Below are positions 41,129 to 50,057 of a DNA stretch of 64,000 bases, one piece after another. The notes beneath the pieces were generated by a model. The model was not told the DNA's origin. It searched no databases and saw only the letters and a program-made list of their open reading frames with translations. Position numbers and translations under genes: made by a program. The stretch is from positions 62,001 through 126,000 of the forward strand of contig JBMNKL010000004.1 of assembly GCA_050952225.1 (NCBI GenBank), read 5' to 3'. Position 1 is the first letter of the stretch; each line of letters starts with the position of its first letter. The stretch comes from JBMNKL01 sp050952225 (GTDB lineage Bacteria; Bacillota; Clostridia; Acetivibrionales; DTU013).

Positions 41129-42797
41129 TCAATAAAAACAGCTTCCTCCAATGAATTCCCTGATTATTGAATTTGCAGGCACATCCTTGCAGTCCACCGG
41201 CAGAAAGTAACTGAGAAATTCAATCAGCCTCCTGGCTTCCGAGTACTCCTCGGCGCTCCTGTCGATTTCGTAGAAGCAGCGGCTCGGCATACGTCTTCAG
41301 GACGCCAAGCTCATACACAAGCGCAGAATTGAACATTACGTCCGCGCTTTCCTGGAACGGAAATATATATTTCTCCTCCCCGCGCCTGACCGAAGGCCAC
41401 CTTTTTATCGTACTCAAGGCATTGCTCCCCCTGAACTGGTGATCCCTTACTATGCGCCTGATTATCCTGTTGTCGGTAGTGGGAATCCTGTTGTGGTCAT
41501 CTATATTCATGGATGTCAATGCGCTGACATAAATCTTGAATTTCTGATCGGCGGGTATTTCCGACGTCAACTTGTCATTCAGCCCATGAATTCCTTCAAT
41601 CAATATCACATCATCCTCGCCGATCCTCATCTTTCTCCCTGCAGGCTCCCTTCTTCCCGTAGTAAAATTATATATCGGGACCTCCACTTCTTTTCCCTGC
41701 AAGAGCTCTTTCAACTGCTTATTGAAGAGCTCTATGTCTATCGCATCAATGGATTCGAAGTCGTATTCCCCGGATTCATCCCTGGGCGTGTCCTCCCGGT
41801 TCACAAAATAGTCGTCAAGCGAGATCGTAACCGGTTTCATCCCGTTTACGCGAAGCTGGATGGAAAGCCTCTGGGCAAACGTGGTTTTGCCTGACGACGA
41901 CGGCCCGGAAATCAGGATGACACGTTTTTTATGATTGCTGCCTGATATTATATCGGCTATTCCGGCAAGCTTTTTTTCATGAAGCGCTTCAGCTATCCTG
42001 ATGATTTCGGTGGCTTTCCCTTCCCTGACAAGGTCGTTCAGAGCGCCGACATTTTCCACTTCCAGTATTCTGCCCCATTTCTTAAATTCCAGGTATATGT
42101 TAAAAAGCTTTTCCTGCTCGACATATTCGGGCAAAGTCCCCGGTGACGATTTATCCGGGAAACGCACGATCAATCCGCCTTTATGGTATTTAAGGCCAAA
42201 GACCTTGATATAGCTGGTATCCGGCGCCATGTAGCCGTAAAAGTAATCGTCAAGGCCTCCGCAGTCATAAATAGTCACAAGGCCTTCTTCCTGTGTTCAA
42301 CGGAATGGTACCTGTCCATCCTGCCGGTCGACTTGAATAACTCCTTGGCTTCGTCAAGCGGTATTTCCCGTTTCTTAAAAGGAATCGCCTGCCTGACGAT
42401 TTCTTTCATTCTCTCTTCCAGGCGTTCTACTTCGCCGGGTTCAAGCTCCTTGTCTCCGCGCAGCTCGCAGAACAGCCCTTTGTTGACCGCATGGCTGATA
42501 ATGACCCTCCTGTCCGGGAAAAGGTCATAAGCTGCCTTTATGAGGATAAAATAAAGGCTTCTCCGGTATATCCTCATGCCGTCTTCCTCGGTCAGGTCAA
42601 TGAACCTTACCTGCAGTCCCTTTTTATTTCATAGCTTAGTTCCTTTATATCATTATCCACCTTTGCGGCAATAATAGGTTCGCTGTAAAGCTCTTGGTAC
42701 AGTCCCGGGACAGCTTAAGCAGCGTAGTGCCTTTGTCCACGTAGGTTTCAATGCCGGGATATATAATAACCCTGACTTGTTCTTTTGTGCCTGCCAT
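41129..42797 (-). pseudogene. Nucleoside (uridine) kinase family protein, several frameshifts
   Basis: This is the clostridial kinase of about 555 residues in which a TGS/threonyl-tRNA-synthetase-like N-terminal part is fused to a uridine kinase/phosphoribulokinase domain. It starts at ATG 42797 (MAGTKEQVRVIIYPG). The open pieces are 42275-42577 (DRRVIISHAVNKGLFCELRG) and 41220-42278, which holds the P-loop ISGPSSSGKTTFAQRL and SLDDYFVNREDTPRDESGEY. Shifts fall near 42685, 42620 (an A/G run), 42279 and 41275. The true C-terminus RLIEFLSYFLPVDC ends at 41129. It probably phosphorylates a nucleoside. Confidence 0.8.
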
Positions 42798-43172
42798 TTG
42801 TCTTCTCCCTGCTACTTTGATAACTGCTATATTTATTATAATATAATAAATAAATAATTGACAGTTAATTACTGCATTATTGACAAAATCCCGTAAATCG
42901 TATGACACATATGACATCATCCGCCCCGCCTGGGTGAGGGTCAAATCGTTACAACAGGTCCATACTCTGAACTGATGCTAAATCTGCGCTATGCGCGCTT
43001 ATCCCCATTAACAATTCTTCAGGCATATTGTTGCGGAGCAGGCTAAATAGGACTAAATACCCTTTTCTGTTTGATATTTATCATATATAATATATTTATG
43101 GCTGTATAAAATTAGTAGCCTTGCTGTTAATTTATAATCTGTTATACTAAAATAATTACGGAGCGGTCAGTA
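42798..43172. other. Divergent intergenic region
   Basis: 375 AT-rich bases between divergent genes. TTGACA-like and TATACT-like hexamers occur on both strands near the two starts (for example TTATACT near 43143), but no single promoter stands out. No gene, tRNA or riboswitch was recognised. Confidence 0.35.
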
Positions 43173-45654
43173 ATGGGCTCTTTAAAACACAAAAGCGGAA
43201 ACTATACCGTCAACAAGGAAGAATACATATCGTTGGAAGGTGAAAACACCGGATCACTGGACTTGCTTTTGCAAGGCAGGATGGACATATACATTACACC
43301 GTCCGGTGAAGCCGTTGCAACAGCAGCCTGCCTGGAGCAAAACAGCTACAGGCTGTTTGATGTAGAGCAGAATATTTTCATTGGCATAAATGATCTGTTG
43401 GGAAGCGGAAAAAACAGTTTTACCATCACGGCAGCCACCGACTGCAGCCTGTACGCATATGCCGCCAATGATGCAAACGATCATTACGACCCTTATCAAT
43501 ACGCAAAAGGATTACGGCGCGTACTTTGTGCACTCTTTATGCTGTCTTATCAATGATTCATATAAGGCATTGCAAAAAATCCACTCCTATTATTCCACAG
43601 TATCGGGCATATTCCGAAATTTGTGCACATATTATGCAGCGCTTACGGAGAAGTACAAGCTCGACCCGGTCTCCGGGGATATTTCAGGCTTGGCAAATCC
43701 AATCCGGACACCTTGCAAAACAGCAACACAACTATTCCGGTCTACTTCAGCAAGCAATTTATCGAAAGTCGTGACAATAGCCTTGATACTGAGATTTTTC
43801 CGCAATCATCCGATATTTTTAAAAAAATTGAGTATTTCAACCACTTGCTGGAAATACCTGCTGACACGAAGAAATCTTTTTTCGGAGCGGATCACTACAT
43901 TGCCAGAATCCACATCGCCGAAGCATCCGGTTGCCTCGAACAAATATTGCAAAAAACCCGCCTGGTTTTTTCGGACCTTGAGAAAATTATCGGGCTGATG
44001 TACGGGGATAATGATGAAAATATCTACATGGCCTTTGTAAATACGGCAAAACAAATGAGCGCCTCGAGCCTCGATTTTTCCCCGACGGTTGAAGCCGCAT
44101 CTTATGTTATAGAAAAGCTTAAAAATATATCCGATTATATAAATCATGAATACAGGCATAGTACCGGTATCGATTTTGAATACCTGGAACATGTCCATGC
44201 CAATTTTATAACGTTATTAGACTCAGTTCCCGAAGAAGATGCCGCGTCAATTTCCGTTGAAGCCGAAATGGTGCCGGATCTTCCGGAAGAATTAAATAAC
44301 AGCGCGGTAAAAATCCTTGAGTATTCGCAAATCCCCGAGGAGAAGGCAACACGATTCATGTCAAACCTTACTGCCTTCAGAAATCTTAAAGACCGCCTGG
44401 CAACCGGTGAATCGGCCCGAAATATACGTAACGCCATAACGGAACTGTATTTTGAAATCTATACCGCCGTATTTAAAAGAGCATATCTTGAAAAAGACAA
44501 TTCCAGGCTTGTTAAAATGTTTCTCTCGTACGGCTACATGGACGAAAAAATACTTGACAACAGGCAGACACTAGCCATCTACAAGCTTGCAGGCATTGAG
44601 CAGCCGGTTTCCTCTTCAGGCATTTACCACATGCCGGAGTGGCTTGAGAAAATATATCACGATGGAAAAGGTTCCGTCCATCAACAACTTCGGGCATGAT
44701 TACCATGATACTTTCCGCGAGTTGAAAAAGCAGGGAAATTGACCGAAAAGGATAAGCTTGCTTATGACCGTGATAATGAAGGACGGCTTGCGTTTGAGAT
44801 AAACAATATGTTTCGTTCGAACCACAAGCTTTGCCATGGCCAGATAGCACTGTACTTCCCCATTCTTCACAAGGATATGGCTCCGTATGATCCGATCCGT
44901 TCATACGTAAATCCGTCATCAATTCAGGAGAAACTCGACAATCTGCTGAAAATAGATTATTCAGCCTTCCACAGGGAAATCCATTACAGGAATCCCGAAA
45001 AAGGAATTGAAAAGGAAATAATATCGATCAAGGTTATTCCAGATATTATACTCGTCCCGATATACGGGACACGGGCAATGATGTGGCAGGAAATTGCCGG
45101 CAGGCTGAGAAACAGTCCCGGAAGATTCATTCTGCCCGTTTTTACCGATGAAAACCTTGACGATATGATTGTGAAGCTTGTCGGCAATTTCAGGTGGGAA
45201 TTATGCAGGACAATGATGGGTACGTCCTGGAACAACATCGCGCATCCTTCCCTCACGTCCGAGTACGCCGACTACATACAGTTTTACCGTAAAAACAGGG
45301 AACTGTCGCGAAGAAGCAAAGCAAAAAATCAAGGCATTATGTTCAAAACACCACAACAAGCTGCGCGATATATTCACATCCGATTATGATATCTGGATTA
45401 ACAATGAATCCAAGGGCAACCCGCGCCTGAACAAGGTTGCCAGGAGCATTTTCTTCAGGTATTGCCCATTTCCGAAAGAATTAAGGGAACAGTTGGCAAA
45501 ACAGTCGGTTTATGCAGACCTGGTTGCCATGATGGAATTCCAGAAGTCCAAGCAGGTAAGAGAACTTGAAAACCGTTATAAGCACTACATCAAGTCAAAT
45601 GACGATCTCGACCCTACGCTCAGGGAAAACCTGGAATTCCACCGTAATGCGTAA
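43173..45654 (+). pseudogene. Large protein with cyclic-nucleotide-binding-like N-terminus, several frameshifts
   Basis: Successive frames form one coding stretch of about 827 codons ending at TAA 45652-45654. The first 100 residues (YISLEGENTGSLDLLLQGRM, then FIGINDLLGSGKNSFTITAA) resemble a cNMP-binding beta barrel. A long helical middle follows (LLEIPADTKKSFFGADHYIA, then SSGIYHMPEWLEKIY). The C-terminal third starts FGHDYHDTFRELKKQGKLTE and contains LVPIYGTRAMMWQEIAGRL and ELCRTMMGTSWNNIAHPS. Shifts lie near 43483, 43700, 44670, 44735 and 45335. I do not recognise the C-terminal domain and give no function. It lies beside a PilZ gene, so second-messenger signalling is possible. Confidence 0.65.
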
Positions 45655-45684
45655 GCTTAGGCTTAAGGACACAGGATCATTTAT

Positions 45685-46290
45685 TCACCTGGCTTTCGGT
45701 ATCATGCCTAAAAAACTTTCTTTAAGTTTTTTAAGGTATTCCTCGAAATAAGACTTGGTCGCTATGTCATAATTTATAAGCTTCAAACCATACTCAAAGC
45801 AGTTTCCAATGCTATTTTTCCATACAATCTGGCTGTTGAAATAAAACATGTTTTTGTCGGTAATCAGGTCAATATCAAGAAACTCTTCTTCCGGCAAATC
45901 GACATCTGAAACAACGCCCATTCCGTACAGGCTGATATTCCTGACCATCAGATTTATCCTTTTACTTGAAAACCTTTTCCGGGCGCTTACCATGAGCGAT
46001 ACGGGATACCTTTCATACATGCGGCGTTCCTCTTTAATATCTTTCTTGCGAATCCTGAGGGCAACATGGCCATTAGCAGGGTCTATCTCAGCAACATCCG
46101 CGGAAATCATATCCAGGTCCGTATCATACACCAATAAAACCACCGGGTCATGAACCTGGAACATATCGTTCCTGCCCGATAAAGGAGATAGCTTAATAAT
46201 TTCGCCGCTATTTTCATCCACCCTGCACTTCAGAAGGTAATCGATACTGTAAACACTGAGGAAAACTTCCTCGTGTCTGTCAAATCCCAT
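45685..46290 (-). CDS. PilZ domain protein, YcgR-like
   Basis: Protein of 201 residues. ATG 46290 follows AGGAGG; an earlier in-frame start is less likely. The N-terminal half (about 1-95) is a YcgR-N-type beta domain. The C-terminal PilZ domain starts with ERRMYERYPVSLMVSARKRF, which gives the RxxxR element that binds cyclic di-GMP, and continues with NISLYGMGVVSDVDL, matching the D/NxSxxG motif. Such proteins slow flagella or control surface functions when cyclic di-GMP is high. It converges with the large unrecognised gene. Confidence 0.85.
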   Translation of the reverse strand: MGFDRHEEVFLSVYSIDYLLKCRVDENSGEIIKLSPLSGRNDMFQVHDPVVLLVYDTDLDMISADVAEIDPANGHVALRIRKKDIKEERRMYERYPVSLMVSARKRFSSKRINLMVRNISLYGMGVVSDVDLPEEEFLDIDLITDKNMFYFNSQIVWKNSIGNCFEYGLKLINYDIATKSYFEEYLKKLKESFLGMIPKAR

Positions 46291-46405
46291 AATTCCTCCT
46301 GTACATATTGGTGTAAAAATCAGCATGTCAATTATGCCTGTTAATTCTTAGCTACTTTGTTATTATTTTAGCAAAATAAGTTTACAAAATCAAGTTGCGT
46401 GGAAA

Positions 46406-47041
46406 CTACAACGTGTTCCGACGCTTCAGCGCGTTAAATCCCAAAACAACTATCCAGATATCCACGGCAAATATGAACAGCCGCTGAAGAAGACCGGCAT
46501 ACCGGCTGAAACAAATGCCTGCAAACGCCAAAATGCAAACCACATAGATTACCCAGAAAAAAACCTGCGTAATCCATGCACAACGCACAAGCCCGTTCCA
46601 TGCCGGATCTTTTTTCATCCGGTTGACCAGGGCCAGGGGAGAGAAAATAACGGCTGTTATTCCGACAAAGCTGACAAGGGTATGCATCGTTCCGGAAAAG
46701 GTCGCTTCCGCCGCATCCATCGGAAAAACTGCAGAGCCGATGGAATCCAGCAAGCCATACAGGCATATGAAAAGCGGTCCGACAAATGAAAACCTGCCCG
46801 TTTTTCCCATTGCATTGTTTAAGCCCAGGGAGAAAAGCATCAGTATTATTCCGCTTACAATCCACCAGGCTGTAACAATTTTCGACGTGACACCGGGAAT
46901 GATGCCGAATTCACTTACATATTGCTCTATGCTGTTATAGCCGGGAACTGTAAAATCAAGCACAATAATGACGGATGAATTCACAATGGAACCCAGGATA
47001 CCTGCCAGTAAAAACATGCGGTTTAATCGTCTATTTTTCAT
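46406..47041 (-). CDS. DUF998 family membrane protein
   Basis: Protein of 211 residues with six predicted membrane segments. The start at ATG 47041 (MKNRRLNRMFLLAG) follows AGGGGG; an upstream in-frame ATG at 47119 has no ribosome site. The pattern LLAGILGSIVNSSVIIVLDF, YNSIEQYVSEFG and GSAVFPMDAAEATFSGTMHT is that of DUF998, where the FPMD-G-HT motif is the most conserved. The function of the family is not known. It appears to be a single gene. Confidence 0.8.
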   Translation of the reverse strand: MKNRRLNRMFLLAGILGSIVNSSVIIVLDFTVPGYNSIEQYVSEFGIIPGVTSKIVTAWWIVSGIILMLFSLGLNNAMGKTGRFSFVGPLFICLYGLLDSIGSAVFPMDAAEATFSGTMHTLVSFVGITAVIFSPLALVNRMKKDPAWNGLVRCAWITQVFFWVIYVVCILAFAGICFSRYAGLLQRLFIFAVDIWIVVLGFNALKRRNTL

Positions 47042-47323
47042 TAAACCCCCTAAGCGCTTCTCAGCCTTTTGACTTAATGATGAAATACATCGCGCGATAT
47101 TATTAAATAAAATGTTCATACTAATTATACTATGGTATGTAATAATTTACAATATAAACAATAATCTCATTCAAATAGATATATCTGCTTTCTCTCTTTC
47201 CTGGTTATCATCCAATACGGAATGCCGGGCGCAGCAAACAAGGCACTGTGCGCAATACAACGCAGAGTGCCTTATCTTACCTTCAGGCTTTCGCGATATC
47301 GTACTATGTTATCCGCAAATCAC

Positions 47324-47536
47324 TTACTTTGCTTCCTTTGACGCAAGATATTCATTCAGGTCATTTACAACTTTGTCAACGTCAACCCCGTGAACCGCGC
47401 ATGCCTCCTCCAGGGTCTCACCCGATGAAGACGGACAACCCAGGCAATGCATGCCTATTTTTAAAAGTATGGGCGCAGTGCCGCTGTCCAGCTTCAAAAT
47501 ATCGGCAATTATCATGTCTTTTGTTACCTTGGCCAT
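47324..47536 (-). CDS. DUF1858 domain protein
   Basis: Protein of 70 residues. ATG 47536 lies 8 bases after AGGAGG. The sequence KVTKDMIIADILKLD, then GMHCLGCPSSSGETLEEACA is the DUF1858 pattern, with a CxxC pair in HCLGCP. This family is found alone or fused to hybrid-cluster or redox proteins, and the cysteines may bind metal or take part in redox reactions. That is inference. It is transcribed alone. Confidence 0.88.
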   Translation of the reverse strand: MAKVTKDMIIADILKLDSGTAPILLKIGMHCLGCPSSSGETLEEACAVHGVDVDKVVNDLNEYLASKEAK

Positions 47537-47846
47537 AACCAAAACCTCCTAATTTTACTGTAACCGATAAGCTTATTTAGCATCCATAGCTTAAATTCCA
47601 GTATATTATACACTATATTTATTTTAAAATATACCCTTGAGACTGCAATTAAAACGAAAAATCCGCCATATAGCCAGGCGGGGCTACGGCTGCAAAGTTT
47701 AAAAAAAATTAACATTTAGGCTGAAGAATTTTGCCGCTCAGGATGGTATATATAAAATTGGGGCTTTTTATATTGACACTTTTGCAGGAAATATAAATAA
47801 TGAGTCCTGTCAGTACAAATAAACTTTGAAAAGAGGCTGTTTTCCA
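47537..47846. promoter_or_regulatory. Divergent intergenic region with uspA promoter and a hairpin
   Basis: On the plus strand TTGACA (47773-47778) and AATAAT (47796-47801), 17 bases apart, form the promoter of the UspA gene. On the minus strand CCGCC/GGCGG followed by ATTTTTCG (about 47657-47681) looks like a terminator hairpin, although no minus-strand gene ends there. It could be a leader element of the DUF1858 gene. TATAAT on the minus strand near 47605 is a second candidate promoter for that gene. Confidence 0.5.
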
Positions 47847-48224
47847 GTGAAGAAAAACATACTCGTCTGCGTTACGCAGCAGAAAACCTGTGAACGCTTG
47901 ATACACGAAGCCAGCGAATTGCGTAATGAGTGCAATGGCGATCTCTTTGTTATAAATGTCGTTAAAAATGATTTAAATTTCCTTGACAGCGCCAGCGAAT
48001 CCGAAGCCCTCGAATACCTCTTCGGAATATCAAAAGGTGTCGGGGCCAACTTAACAGTGCTCAAGTCGGATGATGTTCCGGGCGCCATAGCGCAGTATGC
48101 AAATGATAATGATATCGATTGCATCATTCTCGGCAAATCACGTGCATCAAAACAAAGCGACCAGTTTCTTAAAAGGCTGAAATCGCTGTTGAAAAAAGGT
48201 GTTGAAATAAGAATCGTGTCATAA
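47847..48224 (+). CDS. Universal stress protein (UspA-like)
   Basis: Protein of 125 residues with the Usp alpha/beta fold. I set the start at GTG 47847 (MKKNILVCVTQQKTCERLIH); a TTG seven codons earlier has no ribosome site. It ends with DIDCIILGKSRASKQSDQFLKR and KGVEIRIVS. Sequence style resembles the Usp domain of KdpD sensor kinases. The classic ATP-binding motif G-2x-G-9x-G-S/T is not clear, so it may not bind ATP. The usual role is tolerance of stress or ion imbalance. Confidence 0.8.
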   Translation: MKKNILVCVTQQKTCERLIHEASELRNECNGDLFVINVVKNDLNFLDSASESEALEYLFGISKGVGANLTVLKSDDVPGAIAQYANDNDIDCIILGKSRASKQSDQFLKRLKSLLKKGVEIRIVS

Positions 48225-48290
48225 AAATTATGATATAGTAAAATAATCACATATTATGTAGTACTAATTAACTAAATTCTTGCCAAACGC

Positions 48291-48319
48291 TTGACTTTAC
48301 AAGCTTTTCGTTATAAAAT
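48291..48319 (+). promoter_or_regulatory. Promoter of the HU gene
   Basis: TTGACT (48291-48296) and TAAAAT (48314-48319) have a 17-base spacer. They lie 34 bases upstream of the HU start, which itself has a strong AGGAGG. Confidence 0.7.
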
Positions 48320-48352
48320 AATGTCGAATTCCAAATTTAGGAGGTCGTTTTA

Positions 48353-48631
48353 ATGAACAAAACAGATCTAATCAATTCTATTGCCTCAAAATCGGGTTTA
48401 AACAAGAAAAATAGCGAAGCAGCCCTCAACGCATTCATCAGTTCCGTAGAAGATGCGCTTATGGCTGGAGAAAAAGTAGTACTTGTTGGTTTTGGTACGT
48501 TTGAAGTAAGGAAAAGAGCCGCCAGGAAAGGTAGAAATCCACAGACTAAGAAAGAAATCACCATACCCGCTTCAAAAGCTCCTGTATTCAGAGCTGGAAA
48601 GGTATTAAAGGATAAAGTCAATAAGAAATAA
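48353..48631 (+). CDS. hup: HU family DNA-binding protein
   Basis: Protein of 92 residues. It is a small basic dimer that bends and packs DNA. The sequence MNKTDLINSIASKSGLNKK, KVVLVGFGTFEVRKRAARKG and RNPQTKKEITIPASKAPVFR is the HU core with the DNA-clamping arm around RNPQT. It has its own promoter and terminator. Confidence 0.97.
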   Translation: MNKTDLINSIASKSGLNKKNSEAALNAFISSVEDALMAGEKVVLVGFGTFEVRKRAARKGRNPQTKKEITIPASKAPVFRAGKVLKDKVNKK

Positions 48632-48645
48632 TAACTATGTCATGT

Positions 48646-48684
48646 ACATAAAAGGAACTGCCGCACAGGCAGTTCCTTTTATGT
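48646..48684. terminator. Bidirectional terminator between HU and the Spo0A-like gene
   Basis: A 17-base perfect stem, ACATAAAAGGAACTGCC (48646-48662) and its complement at 48668-48684, with a GCACA loop. CCTTTTATGT on each strand gives a T-rich 3' side for both convergent genes. Confidence 0.85.
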
Positions 48685-48687
48685 GCA

Positions 48688-49551
48688 TTAATTGTTCAAG
48701 CGCCTGTTTCCCGCTCCGTTCCATAAGGCATTGCTGTCGCCTTCCATCAGTTGCCTTGCTTTATCCGCCAGAAAAGCGATGAGTCGCGTATTACTGAGCT
48801 TTTCCCTGCATAGGGGAGACATTATTCTGTATTGATTCGAATCCGGGGTATCCAAAATCCCCTTGTTTTTCATCTTTTTATAACCACTGTCAATTGCGCA
48901 CCTGATTGCTTTATCGATACCTTTGACAGTTGTATTATGCTTTTCCGCCAACACGGGGTATATGAGCCTGACAACGGAATTAAGCAAGGCCGGCTGATTC
49001 ACCGCCAATGCTGCTGCTTCTCTCAGGTAACGGTATCCTGCGACATTCGGGGTTATGCCCATTCTTTTTATCAGGCCTGCAATAATCCTCTCCGTACGGT
49101 TTTCTACTGTCTCATGCACCTGATAGGCCGGTTTGACCGGCCTATGGCTTATTGCTTTCCGCATGGCCTTCCTCTCGGCATGAAGCATCCTTATATACTT
49201 TATGAGCATCTCAATGTCAAAAGGCTTAATAACATAATAGTCAGCTCCCAGCTCAACAGCCTTCTGAATTACAAGCTCCTTGCCAATTGCGCTCAGAACG
49301 ATAAATACCGGTCGTTTATCCGGACTAATGTCCTGTGTTCTTTCAAGGACTCCTATACCGTCAATTTCCGGCAAAATAATATCGAGGATGACAACATCCG
49401 GCTTCTGTGCCTTTATCATTTCAATTGCATTTACTCCGTTCATCGCGATTCCGGCAACATTTATGTCCCCGGTATTGTCGATGTATTTGCATAGCATGTC
49501 ACAAAACTTAATATTGTCGTCAACAACCAACACAGAAATTATATCCGACAT
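48688..49551 (-). CDS. Spo0A-family response regulator
   Basis: Protein of 287 residues, somewhat longer than typical Spo0A. The receiver domain (1-122) has acidic D11-D12, phospho-acceptor D57 in VILDIILPEIDG, the switch Ser in IVLSAIGKE and the Lys in YYVIKPFD. The C-terminal part (about 150-275) is a Spo0A DNA-binding domain with NVAGYRYLREAAALAV, VIYPVLAE-type sequence and HNTTVKGIDKAIRCAIDSG. The recognition helix of standard Spo0A, SRVERAIRHAIEVAW, is KGIDKAIRCAIDSGY here, so this looks like a divergent paralog. Its start lies within the end of aroK (13-base overlap), not in the usual spoIVB-spo0A locus. Confidence 0.85.
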   Translation of the reverse strand: MSDIISVLVVDDNIKFCDMLCKYIDNTGDINVAGIAMNGVNAIEMIKAQKPDVVILDIILPEIDGIGVLERTQDISPDKRPVFIVLSAIGKELVIQKAVELGADYYVIKPFDIEMLIKYIRMLHAERKAMRKAISHRPVKPAYQVHETVENRTERIIAGLIKRMGITPNVAGYRYLREAAALAVNQPALLNSVVRLIYPVLAEKHNTTVKGIDKAIRCAIDSGYKKMKNKGILDTPDSNQYRIMSPLCREKLSNTRLIAFLADKARQLMEGDSNALWNGAGNRRLNN

Positions 49552-50057
49552 TTATCCAGTATCTCCCTTACGATTTCTTGAGCCGTTTTTGCTCCGCAAT
49601 ATACTGTATAATCGGCATACCCGGTATACAGCGGCTCACGCTCTTTATAAAGCGAACTAAAATCCTGACCTGTCTCCCTGGCCAGTCTTCTCCCGGGCAT
49701 AAGCCTCTGCTCCAGTATCTCGAGGTCCTGCTTCAGAAATATTACTTTGCCGATATCCTTAAAATGACGCATCAGTTCGCCGCTTTTTACAACTCCGCCT
49801 CCTGTCGCAACGACACTGCGCCTAAATTCAACGGACATGATGGCCTTTTTTTGAATTTCCAGGAATTTTTCCAGGCCGTCCTCGTTCACAATATCTTTCA
49901 GATCGCGCCCGTCGGCGTCCCTGACAATTTCATCGGTATCCACAAAGGCAAATCCCAGCTCGCTTGCCAGCAACGGGCCTACAGTGCTCTTTCCCGCGCC
50001 CGGCATTCCGATAAGGATTATGTTTTCACGGTAATCCTGCTTGTTTTCTCCTGTCAT
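49539..50057 (-). CDS. aroK: Shikimate kinase
   Basis: Protein of 172 residues. It phosphorylates shikimate at the 3-hydroxyl. The P-loop IILIGMPGAGKSTVGPLLAS, the substrate-binding Asp in FVDTDEIVRD, the Arg in EFRRSVVATGGGVVKS and the lid sequence RRLARETGQD are all visible. ATG 50057 overlaps the aroC stop by ATGA and has GGAGCGG upstream; an in-frame GTG four codons earlier is less likely. It is third in the unit aroA-aroC-aroK-spo0A-like. Confidence 0.94.
   Translation of the reverse strand: MTGENKQDYRENIILIGMPGAGKSTVGPLLASELGFAFVDTDEIVRDADGRDLKDIVNEDGLEKFLEIQKKAIMSVEFRRSVVATGGGVVKSGELMRHFKDIGKVIFLKQDLEILEQRLMPGRRLARETGQDFSSLYKEREPLYTGYADYTVYCGAKTAQEIVREILDKCRI

Noticed and set aside
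40909..41151. Open frame of 80 residues with repeated peptide LSHPKIRLMWRICLT
   Set aside because: It is the translation of the tandem hairpin repeats and overlaps the restored end of the kinase gene.
47654..47700. Possible riboswitch (cyclic di-GMP type) from GC-rich hairpin in the DUF1858/uspA intergenic region
   Set aside because: The conserved cores of that riboswitch class could not be found; only a simple hairpin with a T-run is supported.
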